A DNA stretch of 64,000 nucleotides from Sanguibacter suaedae (GTDB lineage: Bacteria; Actinomycetota; Actinomycetes; Actinomycetales; Cellulomonadaceae): the NCBI RefSeq assembly GCF_016342785.1, contig NZ_JAEINH010000010.1, positions 24,701 to 88,700 of the forward strand, written 5' to 3'. This document shows positions 18,701 to 26,386 of this stretch, piece by piece. The translations under genes were made by a program, and so were the position numbers. A model generated the notes under the pieces. It saw nothing but the letters and a program-made list of their open reading frames with translations. It did no database searches and had not been told where the DNA came from. The first letter of the stretch is position 1. The number at the start of each line of letters is the position of its first letter.

Positions 18701-20478
18701 GCACCGTCACCGAGGAGACCCCGGCGCTCGTCACCCCGGCCGGCATCGCCACCCTCGACTTCGGGGACCCCGTCGACGCCGTGAACCGCGTCACCGAGCA
18801 GCTGAGCGACGGCGACGAGTCCAACGGTGAGGCCGACGTCGTCGTCGCCCTCTTCCACGAAGGTGCACCCGCGGGCACGCCCGACGGTGCCACCCTCGAG
18901 GAGGAGGTCGCCGCAGGCGGCGAGTTCGCCCGCATCGTCACCGACACCGACGCCCGGGTGGACGCGATCTTCACCGGGCACACCCACAAGCAGTACGCGT
19001 GGGACGCCCCGGTCCCCGGCACGGACGGCCGGACCCGCCCGATCGTCCAGACGGGCAGCTACGGCGAGAACATCGGCCAGGTCACCCTGATCCTCGACCC
19101 CGACACCCTCGACGTCACCGCCTACACCGTCCAGAACGTGGCACGCACCACGACGCCCGCCGCCGAGCTCGTCGCCACGTACCCCCGCGTCGCGGAGGTC
19201 AGGACCATCGTCGACGCCGCCCTCGCGGAGGCCGCGGTCATCGGCAACCAGCCCGTCGGGTCCGTGACCGCCGACATCACCACGGCGTTCGTCGACGGCA
19301 ACCGCGACGACCGGTCGTCGGAGTCCACCCTGGGCAACCTCGTCGCCCAGTCGCTGCGCGACACCCTGGCGCCCGCCGAGCGCGGCGGAGCGCAGATCGG
19401 CGTCGTCAACCCCGGTGGCCTGCGCGCCGACCTCCGCCACGGCGAGGACGGCGTCATCACCTACGCGGAGGCCAACGCGGTCCTGCCGTTCGTCAACAAC
19501 CTGTGGTCCGTCACCCTCACCGGGGAGCAGTTCACCGAGCTCCTCGAGCAGCAGTGGCAGCCCGACGGCAGCTCGCGCCCCTTCCTCAACCTGGGGCTCT
19601 CCGACAACGTGAGCTACACGTACGACCCCGACAACGCACGGGGCGAGCGCATCACGTCGGTCACCGTCGACGGGGAGCCCATCGACCCCGCCACCGAGTA
19701 CCGCATCGCGACGTTCTCCTTCCTCGCCACCGGCGGTGACAACTTCACCGTCTTCACCGAGGGCACCGACGCCCGCGACTCCGGGCTCGTCGACCGGGAG
19801 GCATGGATCTCCTACATCGAGGCGAGCTCGCCGCTGAGCCCCGACTTCGCACGACGCGGTGTCCAGGCCGGCGACCTGCCGGGCACCGTCGACGCGGGGG
19901 CCTCCACCACCCTCGACCTCGCACGGCTCGACCTCACCTCGCTCGGCTCGCCGGCGAACACCGAGGTCAGCGCCTACCTCGTCCCCGCGGGCGAGGAACG
20001 GGACCCGGCCGCGGCACCCGTCGCGACCGCCCCCGTCACCGACGGTGCCGCATCCGTCACCGTGACCGTGCCCGCCGGGACCGCGGAGGGCGAGTACGCG
20101 CTCGTCCTCGTCGCGGCCCCGTCCGGGACCACCGTGCAGGTGCCCCTCACTGTCGAGAGCGTCGACGCGCCGCCCACCAGAGGCGTCCACCTGTGGACCG
20201 AGGCGTTCTCCGTCAAGCTCTTCGGCACCTCCCAGGTGTACGTGCTCACGACGAACCTCGAGCGCACCACGACGAGCATCACCGTCACCACGCCGTACGG
20301 CACCCGGACCTACGGGTCCGTCCGTCCCGGCCAGACCGTGATCTCCGTCTTCACCACGCGGGGCGGCATCCCGCGCGGCACGGCCACCATCGAGGCCACC
20401 ACCACCGTCGAGGGCAGCCCGGCCGCCCAGACGTACGTGGAGCCCTACCGCGGGACGTCGTCCTGGTGGTGGTTCTGA
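15736..20478 (+). CDS. Secreted multidomain nuclease / 5'-nucleotidase (ExeM/NucH-like fusion)
   Basis: A 1580-residue exported protein. A signal peptide ends near residue 35. A lamin-tail domain (about 45-200) precedes an acidic linker of EPTE repeats. An OB-fold domain (about 260-400) comes before an endonuclease/exonuclease/phosphatase domain that begins at RLATFNVLNYF near residue 530 and contains LEEIEN, GDFNSY and SDHDPI. A metallophosphatase domain begins at LLGINDFHGRI near 860 (GDN, GNHEF, GHTH), with the 5'-nucleotidase C-terminal domain from about 1170 to 1375. The last 200 residues look like a beta-sandwich. No sorting signal is present, so it is probably released. It would convert extracellular DNA/RNA to nucleosides and phosphate. 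The GTG start has AAGGAG five bases upstream. Confidence 0.88.
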   Translation: MFSSHQRNSAPRRAAVAAALSGALVLGQAAAATATPRTTVLPTAVDGSAVVINEAYLSGGSANAPFTHKFVELYNPTASAVDLTGWSVQYRSATGTGATNSRAALSGTIEPGGYYLVSGGSNGTNGAALPEADVVAPGLNTSGTTGTIALVAGVDPVTLPTGSVTGQPQVVDLVGYGSSNTFETAVAPAPSANNVPRSLNRTDGVDTDDNAADFTLLETVTPQGSSTGDPDPEPTEEPTEEPTEEPTEEPTDEPTDPAVVAIADVQGTGPASPLVGQTVTTRGVVTATYPTGGYDGLYVQTPGSGGDLDLATHTASDGLFVYSAAAAAELQVGQHVEITGTVSEYFELTQITPSSYRVLDEPAEAVKPANVAYPADEAQRESLEGMLVQPAGDYLVTDNYSTNFYGSLTLASGTAPLVQPTDVGRPGSPEAAAAVADAEARSVVLDDGATTNFNSNANKGTPLPYLTPGSPVRVGAPVTFTTPVVLDYRFEAWTFQPTTHLTAENAASVQPATFGNTRTDAPEDVGGDVRLATFNVLNYFTTTGDELSGCSYYTDREGSPLTVRGGCDARGAANQESLDRQEAKIVAAIEALDADVVSLEEIENSAAFGKDRDDALSNLVDALNAAAGTDAWAFVPSPADVPASEDVIRTAFIYRPAAIETVGESTILDDPAFSNARQPLAQTFAPADGDEDDAFTVIVNHFKSKGSGSGEDADTGDGQGASNASRVRQATALVAFADEVGEAAGTDEVFLVGDFNSYTQEDPLVVLAEAGYTNLGATTGEHTYLFGGYVGSLDHVFASEAAVEDVTGVDIWNINSVEPIANEYSRYNYNATILYDETPYRSSDHDPIVVGLSTGTQPVELNLLGINDFHGRIDANTVAFAGTVEQLRAQNPEGTAFLSVGDNIGASVFASASQDDQPTIDVLNALELATSAVGNHEFDKGLEDLVGRVEDASDWNHLGANVYEKGTTTPALREYDILEVDGVRVGVIGTVTEETPALVTPAGIATLDFGDPVDAVNRVTEQLSDGDESNGEADVVVALFHEGAPAGTPDGATLEEEVAAGGEFARIVTDTDARVDAIFTGHTHKQYAWDAPVPGTDGRTRPIVQTGSYGENIGQVTLILDPDTLDVTAYTVQNVARTTTPAAELVATYPRVAEVRTIVDAALAEAAVIGNQPVGSVTADITTAFVDGNRDDRSSESTLGNLVAQSLRDTLAPAERGGAQIGVVNPGGLRADLRHGEDGVITYAEANAVLPFVNNLWSVTLTGEQFTELLEQQWQPDGSSRPFLNLGLSDNVSYTYDPDNARGERITSVTVDGEPIDPATEYRIATFSFLATGGDNFTVFTEGTDARDSGLVDREAWISYIEASSPLSPDFARRGVQAGDLPGTVDAGASTTLDLARLDLTSLGSPANTEVSAYLVPAGEERDPAAAPVATAPVTDGAASVTVTVPAGTAEGEYALVLVAAPSGTTVQVPLTVESVDAPPTRGVHLWTEAFSVKLFGTSQVYVLTTNLERTTTSITVTTPYGTRTYGSVRPGQTVISVFTTRGGIPRGTATIEATTTVEGSPAAQTYVEPYRGTSSWWWF

Positions 20479-20517
20479 CCCTGAGGACCTCGAGCACCTG
20501 AGGACCTGAGCGCCTGA

Positions 20518-20551
20518 GGAGGGCCACGCACCGGACGGTGCGTGGCCCTCC
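20518..20551 (+). terminator. Terminator after the nuclease gene
   Basis: A perfect 15-base stem GGAGGGCCACGCACC with a GGAC loop lies 39 bases after the stop codon. No T run follows, as is common in very GC-rich genomes. Confidence 0.75.
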
Positions 20552-20622
20552 GGCCGTCCGCCCCGGGACTGTGTACGGGCGGGACCGCTAGCATGACCGC
20601 ACCACCGACCCGAGGAGCACCC

Positions 20623-22005
20623 GTGGACCTGGCACGAGGGGCAAACACGCCCCTGACGAGCACCGACCTCACCGTCACCGTCACCGGGGCCGTGCAGGGC
20701 ACCGTCGACCTCCTCGCCTTCCAGCTCACCGACGCCGGCACCGTCCGGGGCGACCACGACCTCGTGTTCTACAACCAGCCCGCCTCCGCCGAGGGAGCAC
20801 TGCGGCTCGTCGACCAGGGAGCCATCACCGTCGACCTCGCAGGCGTCCCCGCGGACGTCACGACCGTCGCCGTCGCCGTGGCCCTCGACGACTCCGCCCC
20901 CGGGGCGCTCGCCGACACGGCCGGTCTCGGCGCGGCCGTCCGCAGCTCCGCGGGCAGCGGCGCGGACGACGCGCGCTGCATCGTGTCCGGCCTCACGACG
21001 GAACGCGCCGTCGTGCTCCTCGAGATCTACCGGCGCCAGGGCGCCTGGAAGGTGCGCAACGTCTCCGCCGGGTGGGACGGCGGCCTCGCGGACCTCGTGC
21101 GCGAGCTCGGCGTCGCGGTCGACGACGAGCCCGCCGAGAGGCCTGCTGCGGCCGCGGCCCCCGCAGCTCCCGCGTCGGCCGCCCAGCCGGCCCCGCCCGC
21201 TACCGTGATGCCTCCGGTGCCGCCCCCGCCACCCGCCCCGCCCGTGGTGCCCGCGCGCCAGGAGGGCGTCCGCACGGCGCCCGGCGAGGAGCGGCTCTCC
21301 CTCGAGAAGCGCCAGGTTCTCTCGCTGCGCAAGGAGGCCGTCCACCGGGTGCTGCTCACCAAGGGCGCAGCACAGGAGCGTGCCCGCGTCGTCCTCGTCA
21401 TCGACAAGACGGGGTCCATGCAGCGCCAGTACAAGCGGCAGGTGGTGCACCGCGTCGTCGAGCGCATGGTCCCCGTGGCGGTGCAGCTCGACGACGACGG
21501 GGCCCTCGAGCCCTACCTCTACGCGCGCGGCCAGCTCCGCCTGCCGGACCTCACCGTCGCCGGGCTCGAGGAGTGGACCAAGACGTACGTCCACCTCACC
21601 GGCCGGCACGGCGGGCTCGACTACGACTCCATCGGGCTCTCGAACGACGAGATCCCCATCATGCGGACCATCATGGACAGCCTGCACCGGGGCGCAGCGG
21701 TGCCCACCCTCGTGCTCTTCTTCACCGACGGCGGGTTCTCCCGGCGCCGCGCGATCACCGAGCTCGTCCGCGAGGCCTCCGCGCTCCCTGCCTTCTGGCA
21801 GTTCGTCGGCATCGGGCGCGCCAACTACGGGCTGCTCACCGACCTCGACGAGCTCGACGGCCGCGTCGTCGACAACGTCGGGTTCTTCGAGCTCGACGAC
21901 ATCGACAAGGTCTCCGACGACGAGCTCTACAAGCGGCTCCTCAGCGAGCTCCCTGACTGGATCCGGGCGGCGCGCGCCGCGGGCGTCCTCGGGGGCGCCG
22001 CCTAG
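20623..22005 (+). CDS. TerD-domain protein with C-terminal von Willebrand A domain
   Basis: A 460-residue cytoplasmic fusion. The N-terminal TerD domain (about 1-165) opens with DLARGANTPL and contains DHDLVFYNQP. A Pro/Ala-rich linker (about 170-215) and a basic helical segment follow. A vWA domain starts near residue 258, with the metal-ion-dependent adhesion site DKTGSM and a later FFTDGGFS. TerD domains bind calcium, and vWA partners act in the Ter stress network as adaptor or chaperone-like modules. The GTG was chosen because GAGGAG lies five bases upstream and TerD proteins start at this motif; an ATG at 20593 lacks support. It is about 9 kb from the main ter cluster, beside purF. Confidence 0.85.
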   Translation: MDLARGANTPLTSTDLTVTVTGAVQGTVDLLAFQLTDAGTVRGDHDLVFYNQPASAEGALRLVDQGAITVDLAGVPADVTTVAVAVALDDSAPGALADTAGLGAAVRSSAGSGADDARCIVSGLTTERAVVLLEIYRRQGAWKVRNVSAGWDGGLADLVRELGVAVDDEPAERPAAAAAPAAPASAAQPAPPATVMPPVPPPPPAPPVVPARQEGVRTAPGEERLSLEKRQVLSLRKEAVHRVLLTKGAAQERARVVLVIDKTGSMQRQYKRQVVHRVVERMVPVAVQLDDDGALEPYLYARGQLRLPDLTVAGLEEWTKTYVHLTGRHGGLDYDSIGLSNDEIPIMRTIMDSLHRGAAVPTLVLFFTDGGFSRRRAITELVREASALPAFWQFVGIGRANYGLLTDLDELDGRVVDNVGFFELDDIDKVSDDELYKRLLSELPDWIRAARAAGVLGGAA

Positions 22006-22014
22006 GATGACGGG

Positions 22015-22344
22015 GTGACGTCCCACGAGCCCAGCACCCCACCGCGCCCGGACGAGGCGTCGGACCCCGCCACGCCCACCTCGGCCGAGCGCGAGACCAT
22101 CGAGCGCACCGCGACGGACGCCCACGTCCGTCGCGCGCCGCGCTACCGCGCGTTCTTCTGGACCGGGGCGCTCGTCGGCATCGTCGTCGGCGTGGTGCTC
22201 GGCGTCGTGGTCTCCGACGCCGGGATGGTCAACCGGTGGATCTACGTCGTCGTCACCGTCCTGGGCACCACCCTCGTGACGACGCTCGCCGCCGGGACCG
22301 CCGCGGTCCTCGCCGACCGCCGGAGCGTGCGGCGCTCACGCTGA
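22015..22344 (+). CDS. Small two-helix membrane protein
   Basis: A 109-residue protein: an acidic, Pro/Thr-rich N-terminus of about 45 residues, then two transmembrane helices (about 47-67, ALVGIVVGVVLGVVVS, and 75-95) and a basic tail RRSVRRSR. It begins nine bases after the TerD-vWA stop and ends 36 bases before purF, so it is probably co-transcribed with one or both. No named family was recognised, and the function is unknown. Confidence 0.7.
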   Translation: MTSHEPSTPPRPDEASDPATPTSAERETIERTATDAHVRRAPRYRAFFWTGALVGIVVGVVLGVVVSDAGMVNRWIYVVVTVLGTTLVTTLAAGTAAVLADRRSVRRSR

Positions 22345-22380
22345 CTTCGCGGCGCCCGGGCCGTGTGGGAGACTTGGCGC

Positions 22381-23928
22381 GTGGCCCCCCGTGGAGATGG
22401 ACTTCTCAATCACGACCTCATGCCCGGCGAGAAGGGACCGCAGGACGCCTGCGGGGTCTTCGGCGTCTGGGCACCCGGCGAAGAGGTGGCGAAGCTCGCC
22501 TACTTCGGTCTGTACGCGCTGCAGCACCGCGGACAGGAGTCCGCGGGCATCGCCACGAGCAACGGCGAGCAGATCCTCGTCTACAAGGACATGGGCCTCG
22601 TGTCCCAGGTCTTCGACGAGACGGCGCTCAACGCGCTCACCGGGCACATCGCCGTCGGACACTGCCGGTACTCCACCACCGGGGGAGTGACCTGGGAGAA
22701 CGCCCAGCCCACCCTCGGCGCGACCGCCGGCGGGACCGTGGCCCTCGGCCACAACGGCAACCTCGTGAACTCCGCCGAGCTCGTCGACCTCGTCGCCGAG
22801 CGGTACGGCGCCCAGCGGCGCGGAGAGCTCGCCCGCGGCAACACGACCGACACCGCGCTCGTCACGGCGCTGCTCGCCGGGGACGCCGACCACACCCTCG
22901 AGCAGACGGCCATGGAGGTGCTCCCACGTCTGCGCGGCGCCTTCAGCCTCGTCTTCATGGACGAGCGCACCCTCTACGCCGCACGGGACCCGCAGGGCGT
23001 GCGTCCCCTCGTCCTCGGGCGCCTCGAGCGCGGCTGGGTGGTCGCGAGCGAGACCCCGGCCCTCGACATCGTCGGCGCCAGCTTCGTCCGTGAGATCGAG
23101 CCCGGCGAGCTCGTCTCCATCGACGCGGACGGTCTGCGGTCGCAGCGGTTCGCCGAGCCCGAGCGCGCAGGATGCGTCTTCGAGTACGTGTACCTCGCCC
23201 GCCCCGACACGAGCATCAAGGGCCGCTCCGTGCACTCGGCGCGCGTCGAGATGGGCCGGCGCCTCGCCCAGGAGCACCCCGTCGAGGCCGACCTCGTGAT
23301 CCCCGTCCCCGAGTCGGGGACGCCTGCGGCGGTGGGCTTCGCGCAGGAGTCCGGGATCCCGTTCGGCCAGGGCCTCACCAAGAACGCCTACGTGGGCCGC
23401 ACCTTCATCCAGCCGTCGGACACCCTGCGCCAGCTGGGCATCCGGCTCAAGCTCAACCCGCTGCGCGAGGTCATCAAGGGCAAGCGCCTCGTCGTGGTCG
23501 ACGACTCGATCGTGCGCGGCAACACCCAGCGCGCCCTCATCCGGATGCTCCGCGAGGCCGGTGCGGCCGAGGTGCACGTGCGCATCAGCTCCCCGCCCGT
23601 GCGGTGGCCGTGCTTCTACGGGATCGACTTCGCGTCCCGCGCCGAGCTCATCGCCAACGGGCTCGGGCCGGCCGAGGTCGGCAAGTCCCTCGGTGCCGAC
23701 ACCCTCGGGTACATCTCCGAGGACGGCATGATCGCCGCCACCGAGCAGCCCCGCTCCCAGCTGTGCAGCGCGTGCTTCTCCGGCACGTACCCCATCGAGC
23801 TCCCCGACTCGGACCAGCTCGGCAAGCACCTCCTCGAGCAGCCCGAGCAGCCCCTCGGCGCACCGGAGGACGGCCTGAGCACCCTCGCCGTGTCCGCGGG
23901 CGGCTCCACCGCCCTCAACCAGCCCTGA
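22381..23928 (+). CDS. purF: Amidophosphoribosyltransferase
   Basis: A 515-residue enzyme catalysing the first committed step of purine synthesis, PRPP plus glutamine to phosphoribosylamine. The N-terminal nucleophile Cys24 in QDACGVFGVW follows a short propeptide, as in the Bacillus-type enzyme. The glutaminase domain carries LQHRGQESAGI. The PRPP loop is VVVDDSIVRGNTQ near residue 370. Cysteines in PCFYGID and SACFSGTYP match the 4Fe-4S cluster ligands of the long form. The GTG start gives a 23-residue propeptide; an internal ATG at 22420 would give 10 residues and cannot be excluded. It is followed by purM after 68 bases. Confidence 0.95.
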   Translation: MAPRGDGLLNHDLMPGEKGPQDACGVFGVWAPGEEVAKLAYFGLYALQHRGQESAGIATSNGEQILVYKDMGLVSQVFDETALNALTGHIAVGHCRYSTTGGVTWENAQPTLGATAGGTVALGHNGNLVNSAELVDLVAERYGAQRRGELARGNTTDTALVTALLAGDADHTLEQTAMEVLPRLRGAFSLVFMDERTLYAARDPQGVRPLVLGRLERGWVVASETPALDIVGASFVREIEPGELVSIDADGLRSQRFAEPERAGCVFEYVYLARPDTSIKGRSVHSARVEMGRRLAQEHPVEADLVIPVPESGTPAAVGFAQESGIPFGQGLTKNAYVGRTFIQPSDTLRQLGIRLKLNPLREVIKGKRLVVVDDSIVRGNTQRALIRMLREAGAAEVHVRISSPPVRWPCFYGIDFASRAELIANGLGPAEVGKSLGADTLGYISEDGMIAATEQPRSQLCSACFSGTYPIELPDSDQLGKHLLEQPEQPLGAPEDGLSTLAVSAGGSTALNQP

Positions 23929-23935
23929 CGCGTCC

Positions 23936-23957
23936 CCGGGCGCCGAGCGGCGCCCGG
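23936..23957 (+). other. Hairpin in the purF-purM spacer
   Basis: CCGGGCGCC-gagc-GGCGCCCGG is a perfect 9-base stem. It may tune read-through or protect the upstream message. It has no T run, and the genes look co-transcribed. Confidence 0.4.
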
Positions 23958-23996
23958 CCCGGGCCGTCGTCCCCCCGAAACCCGCAGGAGAACCCC

Positions 23997-25100
23997 GTGT
24001 CCGAAGGTCTCACGTACGCCGCCGCAGGCGTCGACACCGCCGCCGGCGACCGTGCCGTCGAGCTCATGAAGGCGGCCGTCGCCCGCACGCACGGCCCCCG
24101 CGTGGTCGGCGGCGTCGGCGGGTTCGCCGGTCTCTTCGACGTGAGCGTGCTCAAGGACTACGAGCGTCCGCTCCTCGCGTCCTCCACCGATGGTGTCGGC
24201 ACCAAGGTCGCGATCGCGCAGGCCATGGACGTCCACGACACCATCGGCTTCGACCTCGTGGGCATGGTCGTCGACGACATCGTCGTGTGCGGTGCGGAGC
24301 CGCTCGTGATGACCGACTACATCGCGACGGGCAAGGTCGTCCCCGAGCGGGTCGCGGACATCGTGCGCGGCATCGCGGCGGCGTGCGAGGTCGCCGGGAC
24401 TGCGCTCGTCGGGGGAGAGACCGCGGAGCACCCCGGTCTCCTCGCCGAGGACGAGTACGACGTGGCAGGTGCCGCTGTCGGCGTCGTCGAGGCGTCCGCG
24501 CTGCTCGGCCCGGACCGCGTCCGCGAGGGCGACGTCGTCATCGCGCTCGCGTCCTCGGGGCTCCACTCGAACGGGTACTCGCTGGTGCGGGCCGTCGTGG
24601 GGCGTGCCGGCTGGCAGCTGGACCGTGACGTCCCCGAGTTCGCGCGCACCCTCGGCGAGGAGCTCCTCGAGCCCACGCGCGTGTACGCGAGCGACTGCCT
24701 GGCCCTGGCGCGCGACGAGGCTGCGCAGGTGCACGCGTTCTCGCACGTCACCGGCGGGGGTCTCGCCGCGAACCTCGCCCGCGTCCTCCCGGTTGGGTTG
24801 CGCGCGACCGTCGACCGAGGGTCCTGGGCGGTGCCCGCGGTGTTCGACGTCGTCCGTGGTCTCGGTCAGGTGCCCTGGTCCGACCTGGAGAACACGCTCA
24901 ACCTCGGTGTCGGGATGGTCGCCGTCGTCGGTGTCGAGGGCGCAGACGCAGCGCTCGCCCGTCTCGCGGCGCTCGGGGTCCCCGCATGGGTCCTCGGCAC
25001 GGTGGCCTCGGACGACCCGGCACAGCACGACGGGATCGTCCGCGGGTCCAAGGGGGTCGACGGCGGGGCCGTCGAGCTCACCGGGAACTACCGGGTCTGA
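23997..25100 (+). CDS. purM: Phosphoribosylformylglycinamidine cyclo-ligase
   Basis: A 367-residue AIR synthetase that closes the imidazole ring in purine synthesis using ATP. The family marks are LTYAAAGVDTAAGDRAVELM at the N-terminus, LASSTDGVGTKVAIA, DDIVVCGAEPL, LVGGETAEHPG and HVTGGGLAANLARVLP. The length matches other bacterial PurM proteins (about 345-370). The GTG start has AGGAG six bases upstream. It forms a pair with purF and ends at a terminator facing the DUF3073 gene. Confidence 0.95.
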   Translation: MSEGLTYAAAGVDTAAGDRAVELMKAAVARTHGPRVVGGVGGFAGLFDVSVLKDYERPLLASSTDGVGTKVAIAQAMDVHDTIGFDLVGMVVDDIVVCGAEPLVMTDYIATGKVVPERVADIVRGIAAACEVAGTALVGGETAEHPGLLAEDEYDVAGAAVGVVEASALLGPDRVREGDVVIALASSGLHSNGYSLVRAVVGRAGWQLDRDVPEFARTLGEELLEPTRVYASDCLALARDEAAQVHAFSHVTGGGLAANLARVLPVGLRATVDRGSWAVPAVFDVVRGLGQVPWSDLENTLNLGVGMVAVVGVEGADAALARLAALGVPAWVLGTVASDDPAQHDGIVRGSKGVDGGAVELTGNYRV

Positions 25101-25148
25101 CCTGGCGGGCCGAGCGCACCAGGCCGACCAGCCGGTCGCACACACGCG

Positions 25149-25180
25149 CACCGCACCGGCCCCGGAGGGCAGGTGCGGTG
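25149..25180. terminator. Terminator between convergent purM and DUF3073 genes
   Basis: CACCGCACC pairs with GGTGCGGTG, and an inner GCCC/GGGC pair extends the stem across the loop. It sits between the two convergent stops and probably serves both strands. Confidence 0.65.
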
Positions 25181-25205
25181 TCTCAGTGCGTGGGGTCGAA
25201 CGACG

Positions 25206-25412
25206 TCAACGGTCGTCGGACCAGTCCCGATAGGGATCCCAGTCCTCGGAGTCGTCGGACCTGCTCGCCGCGAGGCGAGAGTCCGTGGCTACATCGGTTC
25301 GGCTGTGACCAGTGAGCTCTTGCTCGAGCGCCTTGTAGTTCGTCTCAGGACTGAAGTACTTCAGCTCCCGAGCGACCTTGGTCTGCTTTGCCTTCTGACG
25401 GCCGCGGCCCAT
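25206..25412 (-). CDS. DUF3073 family protein
   Basis: A 68-residue, very charged protein beginning MGRGRQKAKQTKVARELKYF, the nearly invariant opening of actinobacterial DUF3073 proteins, with a variable acidic tail. The basic N-terminus suggests nucleic-acid or ribosome contact, but the function is not established. The location between purM and bldC is the usual actinobacterial arrangement. The ATG is preceded by a GAGGGGGTCGGAG stretch. Confidence 0.88.
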   Translation of the reverse strand: MGRGRQKAKQTKVARELKYFSPETNYKALEQELTGHSRTDVATDSRLAASRSDDSEDWDPYRDWSDDR

Positions 25413-25736
25413 GGCTCCGACCCCCTCAACGTAGAAGCGGGGCGGCAGCGTACTCAGACGTGCGGCCCCGGGGTAAGTTTCGTCTGTTCGTGGGTCAACG
25501 GTACATGCTCGCGGCGGCCTAGGACTACCTGGACCGGCGAGGAGGAGCCGTTCGAGGCGTGATCGGGAGGGTGATCTACATCTCGTCCTGTTCGCTCACA
25601 GCCGATTCACCCGTTTTTCACCCGCTTTTCGCAGGTTACGAATCGCCCGAACTGGGATAATGGATGAAAGAGCAACGAGTCTGATCGCACAGTTCCGCCC
25701 CCCCTCGGAACCAGCCCGTTGCCAAGAGAGGCACAC
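25413..25736 (+). promoter_or_regulatory. bldC upstream region with 11-base direct repeats and -10 box
   Basis: This 324-base gap holds the promoters of the DUF3073 gene (minus) and bldC (plus). Two units TTCACCCG start at 25606 and 25617, exactly 11 bases apart, followed by a weaker TTTCGC unit. This spacing resembles PhoP direct repeats. A clear -10-like GGATAAT lies at 25655-25661, about 76 bases before the bldC start. No coding frame is convincing in the gap. Confidence 0.45.
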
Positions 25737-25967
25737 ATGTCCATCAACCGTGGAGAGCCCGAAGTCCTGCTGACGCCCGCCGAGGTCGCGGGCCTGTTCC
25801 GCGTCGACCCGAAGACGGTCACGCGCTGGGCCAAGGCCGGCAAGCTCTCGTCCATCCGTACCCTGGGCGGCCACCGCCGTTACCGCGAGTCCGAGGTCAA
25901 GGGCCTCCTCGCCAACTCGGGTGTCGTCGTGAGCGAGGACGAGCTGAGCGCCCGCCGCGGCGCCTGA
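25737..25967 (+). CDS. bldC: BldC-family MerR-like transcriptional regulator
   Basis: A 76-residue protein consisting essentially of one MerR-type winged helix-turn-helix: LLTPAEVAGLFRVDPKTVTR, WAKAGKLSSIRTLGGHRRY, then SEVKGLL. It lacks the dimerisation helix of full MerR proteins, which defines BldC. In Streptomyces, BldC binds head-to-tail on direct repeats and controls entry into development. In non-sporulating Micrococcales its role is less clear. The ATG is preceded by AGAGAGG. Downstream lies an extreme G/C hairpin. Confidence 0.92.
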   Translation: MSINRGEPEVLLTPAEVAGLFRVDPKTVTRWAKAGKLSSIRTLGGHRRYRESEVKGLLANSGVVVSEDELSARRGA

Positions 25968-25988
25968 GCCACATCCCGGCGCCGAGCC

Positions 25989-26079
25989 GGGGGGGGGGCG
26001 GCCAGGGGGCGCACCCCCCCCCCGCCGGCGCGCCCCCCAGGGCCGCCGTGGGGCCCGCCCGCATCCGCGGTCGGGCCCC
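25989..26079 (+). terminator. Double hairpin after bldC, including G10/C10 homopolymers
   Basis: The first stem pairs a run of ten G (25989-25998) with ten C (26014-26023). The second is GGGGCCCG/CGGGCCCC (26050-26079). Both lie between bldC and the convergent DUF3618 gene and would serve as transcription end signals. The homopolymer lengths may contain sequencing error. Confidence 0.6.
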
Positions 26080-26095
26080 TCGTCGTCGCTCCGTG

Positions 26096-26386
26096 TCAGC
26101 GTCTGCTGCGGATCACCGCGACGGTGACGAGGAGGGCCACTCCTGCCGCTGCGCCGAGCAGGATCTTCACGTTGCGGGTGCGGCTGGGTGAGCCCACAGG
26201 AAAGCCTCCGCCGGCGAGGAAGGTCCCTGCGTCGTCTGCTGCCCGGCGAGTGCTCTCCGCGGCATCGGCGGCGAGGTTCTTGGGGGTCAGGCGTGTGGTG
26301 AGCTCGTCCACCGTGGCGGCGAGCGCAGCGCGGGCCGCGAGGATCTCGGCCTGGCGCGCCGTGTCGTCCGGGTTCGAGGAGGTCAT
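26096..26386 (-). CDS. DUF3618 family membrane protein
   Basis: A 96-residue protein. The N-terminal helical part (QAEILAARAALAATVDELTT, then RLTPKNLAADA) is the DUF3618 signature. One transmembrane helix (about residues 73-92, VKILLGAAAGVALLVTVAVI) ends in RSRR. The ATG overlaps the stop of the preceding gene (ATGA). DUF3618 proteins commonly pair with Holin-X proteins in actinobacteria, and both are of unknown function. They are probably cell-envelope components. Confidence 0.85.
   Translation of the reverse strand: MTSSNPDDTARQAEILAARAALAATVDELTTRLTPKNLAADAAESTRRAADDAGTFLAGGGFPVGSPSRTRNVKILLGAAAGVALLVTVAVIRSRR

Noticed and set aside
16159..22125. A very long minus-strand frame of about 1988 codons opposite the nuclease, TerD-vWA and following gene
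   Set aside because: It is low-complexity Arg/Gly/Val/Asp sequence with no domain, and it mirrors the GC-biased codon pattern of well-supported genes on the other strand.
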